From a virus, in IMG/VR virus record IMGVR_UViG_3300044858_000531, positions 1 to 22,290 of that record: a stretch of 22,290 nt of DNA; one strand, written 5' to 3'. The notes beneath the pieces were generated by a model. That model saw only the letters and a list, made by a program, of their open reading frames with translations, did not search any database and had not been told where the DNA came from. The translations under genes and the position numbers were made by a program. Shown piece after piece: positions 19,803-22,290 of this stretch. Position 1 is the stretch's first letter. Each line of letters starts with the position of its first letter.

Positions 19803-21086
19803 CTAAATTCCCGAAATTACGTCAAGAGGCTCATATTCTGGCGCATCATCGTCTGCTCCACCACGATAAGTTGTGACAGCCATCTGACTAACCATGCTAA
19901 GAGCATCAATAAGGTCATCATGCACGTTTTTCGTGGGGAACATAAGATATTCGTCCAAAAAAACACTCTGCCATGAATCTTTTGACTTCATGCCAGTACC
20001 GTTAAGCGTGATTCTACCGTGTTCGAACATCCCCTGTAAAGCCCACACCACTCTGTCAGTTTTGTTGCGATTTCCGTGACTTAGGGGATAAATGTGTGCG
20101 TATATGTTATTCTTTCTCATCAAGTCTGTCAAGTACGGCATGACAGCGTTCATCATTGTACCCTTTTCTATGCCAACTTGGGGTCTGTATTCGCGTATAT
20201 TCTTTAAAATTCTAACAGAAGTCTCTCTTATGTCCCATCTGCCGTATTCTATGTTCTTTACCCACCATTTGCCATCGTCAGACACCTTAACTATCGCAAT
20301 GGCCGTCTGATCCAAGCGTTTTTTGGAGGCACTGGCCTGACTTGACACACTTTCGAAGCCGGCACAGTCAATCGCCATGAACCAAGAGCCTTCTGGCTCG
20401 ACACTACCATACTTTACCCACTCCGAACGGAATATATTGGTGCCAGCGTTGTCAAATGAAGCCATGTACTCTTGCTTAAAGGCAAAAGATGACATGGTGC
20501 GACGCGCCTTCTCAATTTCCTCTGGGTCAATAAGCTCATTATCCTCAGTTGTCATGTGCCAAGACTTCCACTCGTCATCCTCGCCACTATCGCCCAACTG
20601 ATAAATGTCATAGAAGTGGTTTCGCCCGAATGGAGTACCAATGAACAGTGCTCGCCCCTTCTTATCACTCAAAGAGGCGCGAATTATCTGTTCCCACACC
20701 ATAGGTTTAATAGTGGCGTACTCGTCTAACACCACATAAGTCAATGATAATCCACGCAAAGCATCTGGATTATCGGCTCCACGAATGTAAATCTTAGCCC
20801 CATTAACCATCGTAATTTCAAGATTGTTAATGTGAGATGCAGTTATCACCTCCCTTCCAAGATCCAACAACAAATCCCAGATAATGACACGCGCTTGCCC
20901 CATGGTGGGTGCAACGTACATGACCGAGGAGCCTTTGGGGCATTGCAGTGCTTCAATTATCAGCGTGACGGCTGCTAGGCGTGACTTGCCACAGCGTCTG
21001 CCAGCGCATACGACCTTGAAGCGTGTCTTATCAGACAGTACGCCCCTTTGCCACGCCAAGAGAGAGAAGTTTAGGTCAGCCATCAT
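19803..21086 (-). CDS. Terminase large subunit
   Basis: 427 residues with all parts of a packaging ATPase-nuclease. The Walker A motif is AGRRCGKS (28-35), the Walker B is YVVLDE (117-122) and the coupling motif is IGTP (149-152). The nuclease acidic residues are visible at D240 (FMAIDCAG), E307 (VGIEKG) and the HDDLIDAL motif (389-396). The length is normal for compact phage large terminases. It would drive DNA into the prohead and cut it at the start and end of packaging. The start ATG ATG at 21086 overlaps the previous ORF by 11 nt, so small and large subunits are probably coupled. No frameshift or missing motif is seen. Confidence 0.95.
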   Translation of the reverse strand: MMADLNFSLLAWQRGVLSDKTRFKVVCAGRRCGKSRLAAVTLIIEALQCPKGSSVMYVAPTMGQARVIIWDLLLDLGREVITASHINNLEITMVNGAKIYIRGADNPDALRGLSLTYVVLDEYATIKPMVWEQIIRASLSDKKGRALFIGTPFGRNHFYDIYQLGDSGEDDEWKSWHMTTEDNELIDPEEIEKARRTMSSFAFKQEYMASFDNAGTNIFRSEWVKYGSVEPEGSWFMAIDCAGFESVSSQASASKKRLDQTAIAIVKVSDDGKWWVKNIEYGRWDIRETSVRILKNIREYRPQVGIEKGTMMNAVMPYLTDLMRKNNIYAHIYPLSHGNRNKTDRVVWALQGMFEHGRITLNGTGMKSKDSWQSVFLDEYLMFPTKNVHDDLIDALSMVSQMAVTTYRGGADDDAPEYEPLDVISGI

Positions 21087-21477
21087 GCTCCAATGTTAGT
21101 GGTTCATGCTCTGCCCCAATAGTTATCGGAGCCTCCCCTATCCCACCAATGGTGATAGTGACAGCAGTTCGCTCGCCACCACCTTTCTTCTCCTCAAACA
21201 AGGACATAGGCAGTATCCTGTCTATGCACATCTTGAGAGCAGCCATCTGACCAACGTGGGCATCATCTGTTGCTATATCTATGATTTTGTTGATAATGTT
21301 AGTGCCGACGGCAGACTTGAGTAGCCTTTCCTTGAACTCTGCCATACGTTGTTTATTGCCGACATCTGTGCCAACCTTCTGACAGGCGAAAGCCTTTTTG
21401 CCCTCCTTGTGCAGCCTCTTGTTCTCTTTAGATCGTTCTAGTCGTGCTTGGGCTGCTTGTGTCTTGGTGATTGCCAT
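21076..21477 (-). CDS. Probable terminase small subunit
   Basis: 133 residues. The first 45 or so are basic and helical (KTQAAQARLERSKENKRLHK), suited to DNA contact. The middle (residues about 42-100, NKQRMAEFKERLLKSAVGTN, then DAHVGQMAALKMCIDRILPM and SLFEEKK) is helical and matches the pattern of small proteins encoded directly before large terminases in many podoviruses. The end is beta-rich (VTITIGGIGEAPITIG). It overlaps the large subunit by 11 nt. The ATG at 21477 lies 39 nt after the stop of the HNH gene, with a GAGG 12 nt upstream that is rather far for a Shine-Dalgarno. The role of recognising the packaging site is inferred from position, as no specific motif proves it. Confidence 0.72.
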   Translation of the reverse strand: MAITKTQAAQARLERSKENKRLHKEGKKAFACQKVGTDVGNKQRMAEFKERLLKSAVGTNIINKIIDIATDDAHVGQMAALKMCIDRILPMSLFEEKKGGGERTAVTITIGGIGEAPITIGAEHEPLTLEHDG

Positions 21478-21483
21478 GAGCTT

Positions 21484-21512
21484 AATATACCTCTTTTTTT
21501 TTAAAATTGCAA
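21484..21512 (-). promoter_or_regulatory. Possible promoter before the small terminase gene
   Basis: On the minus strand TTGCAA (21512-21507) and TATATT (21489-21484) are spaced by 17 bp. That is four and five matches to the -35 and -10 consensus, with an A9 tract in the spacer. The predicted start falls at or next to the ATG at 21477, so the transcript would be leaderless or almost so. This reduces my confidence. The -35 lies in the palindrome ATTGCAAT; a similar TTGCAA is at 10997-11002. Confidence 0.35.
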
Positions 21513-21517
21513 TACGT

Positions 21518-21991
21518 CTAAACTACAGTGAACAGCGGTTTGTATTTTGCTCTAAATTCGTCTGAGCACTGTTTTGCGTCATCCAAAGACTTAAAACATC
21601 TAGTGTATGCCTTTCTTGCAGACTTGACGCGAACCCTAAAGAGATTTTTTCTGCTTAACCAGTGAACATTTGGATATATATTATTTGGTGGTGGCAAGCA
21701 ATTTTGTCTGTTTTCAAAATCTGTAACCTTTCTAAGATTGATAATTCGGTTATCAGTCTTAATCCTGTTTATGTGGTCTAAATGGCCTTCAGGAAACTGA
21801 CCGTAAACGTATAGCCAAGCAACTCTGTGCTGAAGATACAGTTTATAATCAATGCAAAGTGCAAGATAGCCGTCAACATTTAACTTATCACTTACCCTGT
21901 ATCCAGCTCGCTGTATAGATTTTATCCGCGTGAATATTCCAGTGCTTTCATCGTAAGTCATTAATTCTTTTAGCCTTTCTTGTGTCAACAT
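21518..21991 (-). CDS. HNH endonuclease with AP2-like C-terminal domain, likely homing enzyme
   Basis: 157 residues. The N-terminus (MLTQERLKELMTYDESTGIF, then GYRVSDKLNVDGYLALCIDY) is typical of the phage HNH_3/NUMOD-type nucleases. The HNH core runs from H55 (QHRVAWLYVYGQFPEGHLDH) with catalytic-type H70, D72 and H73, N81 and N85 (NRIINLR). Residues about 108-140 (NVHWLSRKNLFRVRVKSARK, then CFKSLDDAKQC) resemble an AP2 DNA-binding fold. The Shine-Dalgarno AAAGGAAG lies 5 to 8 nt before the ATG at 21991, at the foot of a hairpin. It is the first gene seen and precedes the terminase genes. HNH proteins next to terminases can help packaging (HK97 gp74 is an example), but the AP2-like domain points more to a homing role. 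Confidence 0.88.
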   Translation of the reverse strand: MLTQERLKELMTYDESTGIFTRIKSIQRAGYRVSDKLNVDGYLALCIDYKLYLQHRVAWLYVYGQFPEGHLDHINRIKTDNRIINLRKVTDFENRQNCLPPPNNIYPNVHWLSRKNLFRVRVKSARKAYTRCFKSLDDAKQCSDEFRAKYKPLFTVV

Positions 21992-22000
21992 GATTCTTCC

Positions 22001-22033
22001 TTTGTAGTTGGTTCATTAAGAGGATACTACAAA
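22001..22033 (-). promoter_or_regulatory. RNA hairpin at the ribosome-binding site of the HNH/AP2 gene
   Basis: On the minus strand TTTGTAGT (22033-22026) is an exact reverse complement of ACTACAAA (22008-22001), with a 17-nt loop. The 3' arm ends in the AAA of the Shine-Dalgarno AAAGGAAG and lies right against GGAAG, so it could hinder ribosome binding. The 5' arm lies in the spacer of the gene's promoter, upstream of the predicted start near 22014. Transcripts from that promoter would therefore lack it. Only read-through mRNA could fold. Complementarity is direct; the regulatory role is inferred. Confidence 0.55.
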
Positions 22034-22049
22034 CACAAAATAAAGTCAA
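22021..22049 (-). promoter_or_regulatory. Sigma-70-like promoter for the HNH/AP2 gene and perhaps the terminase genes
   Basis: On the minus strand the -35 is TTGACT (22049-22044) and the -10 is TATCCT (22026-22021), with a 17-bp spacer: five and four matches to consensus. The predicted start near 22014 gives a leader of about 23 nt with a good Shine-Dalgarno. The -35 is the same as in the scaffold promoter at 14266-14294. Confidence 0.5.
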
Positions 22050-22088
22050 TTACTACTCTTGTGAGAGGTGGCTGATACTGAAAATTTT

Positions 22089-22115
22089 CCCCCAATCCAA
22101 TACCCCTCCCCCCCC
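22089..22115 (-). other. G-rich tract with G-quadruplex potential
   Basis: On the minus strand the order is G8, A, G4, a 9-nt spacer, then G5 (plus-strand C-runs at 22108-22115, 22103-22106 and 22089-22093). The G8 can supply two GGG runs, so four runs are available for a quadruplex in the transcript or non-template strand. Confidence 0.5.
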
Positions 22116-22170
22116 TGTGGTCTCTCTCACTACACACATACAATCAACAGCTTGCGTGCGCTCAGTACAC

Positions 22171-22228
22171 AGCGCACACACAGCAAGCGCACACAGCACA
22201 GCGTAGCGCAACAAGCGTGCAACAAGCG
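22171..22228. repeat. Short GC-rich direct repeats
   Basis: AGCGCACACA occurs at 22171-22180 and 22186-22195, 15 bp apart. GCAACAAGCG occurs at 22208-22217 and 22219-22228, 11 bp apart. Further AGCG and GCGC words lie between and around them. Closely spaced short repeats of this kind are usual in small-terminase binding sites. Confidence 0.7.
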
Positions 22229-22269
22229 CGCAGCCGATGGGTGATTAATAGCTAATTGAATGAGCACCT

Positions 22270-22275
22270 ATTATA
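22270..22275 (-). promoter_or_regulatory. Possible -10 element at the window edge
   Basis: The minus strand carries an exact TATAAT here. A matching -35 at ideal spacing would lie just outside the window (22293-22298), so it cannot be checked. If real, it would make the long leader transcript that includes the repeat region and the hairpin at 22001-22033. Confidence 0.3.
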
Positions 22276-22290
22276 AGGACTGCATACATA

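Larger units (their letters stand above)
22050..22290. other. Non-coding region upstream of the terminase genes, candidate packaging site
   Basis: I find no gene in this stretch on either strand. From the left it holds a GAAAATTTTC palindrome (22080-22089), a C-rich tract (22089-22115, G-rich on the minus strand), a TC/AC-rich part and then GC-rich short repeats at about 22150-22235. The right end is AT-rich. Placement just upstream of the small and large terminase genes is where cos or pac sites often lie. The base composition differs sharply from the rest of the window. A packaging role is inference from position and repeats. Confidence 0.5.

Noticed and set aside
1-22290. tRNA or other structural RNA genes
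   Set aside because: I saw no cloverleaf signature (no GGTTCGAATCC-like arm in a non-coding gap), and the gaps other than 21992-22290 are all about 100 bp or less.

Overview
The window reads as about 22 kb of the late (virion and packaging) region of a tailed double-stranded DNA phage (class Caudoviricetes), most likely a podovirus. All 32 genes I can support lie on the minus strand, so the transcriptional order runs from position 22290 down to 1. The short-tail assignment rests on four things: a large P22-sized portal, an SU10-type adaptor gene, a gp10/nozzle-like gene, and no tape-measure, tail-tube or sheath gene. The host cannot be named from the sequence. Host-type sigma-70 promoters and Shine-Dalgarno (SD) sites suggest an ordinary bacterium. 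No replication, integrase or endolysin gene is present.

Layout in transcription order. (1) 22290-21992 is a non-coding leader with GC-rich short repeats, a G-rich tract and promoter elements. Its place just upstream of the terminase genes makes it a candidate packaging site. (2) An HNH/AP2-like endonuclease (21518-21991) is followed by the packaging block: putative small terminase, large terminase, a small virion-type protein and the portal. (3) Between portal and scaffold (17360-14291) is a cassette of surface-like proteins: a collagen-like protein, two beta-rich proteins, a protein with an Ig/carboxypeptidase-regulatory-like end and a protein built from five 22-residue repeats. Two small accessory genes follow, one a zinc ribbon. 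(4) A strong promoter precedes scaffold and major capsid protein. An endonuclease VII-type HNH gene has been inserted after the capsid gene. (5) A head/ejection/tail block (11699-4013) follows, tightly coupled by 1- to 4-nt overlaps from 10572 down: decoration-like protein, AT-hook protein, Pro/Gln-rich protein, three large probable ejection proteins, adaptor and nozzle/stabilisation protein. (6) A tail-fibre region (4013-1151) has four fibre-type genes, two of them paralogous mosaics, plus a fibre-assembly-like gene that appears split in two frames. (7) The left edge (1149-1) holds a DUF7338-like protein and two small membrane proteins that may belong to lysis.

The most interesting observation concerns the two unrelated HNH endonuclease genes. 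Each has a putative RNA hairpin at its ribosome-binding site and a sigma-70-like promoter whose predicted start lies inside or downstream of the hairpin's 5' arm. Read-through mRNA could fold and mask the start region, while mRNA from the gene's own promoter could not. This is the logic known for the phage T4 homing endonuclease I-TevI. Seeing it twice beside different endonuclease families in one phage suggests a general way of holding selfish endonuclease genes silent inside a late operon. Everything here is inference from reading the sequence; no search or folding program was run.
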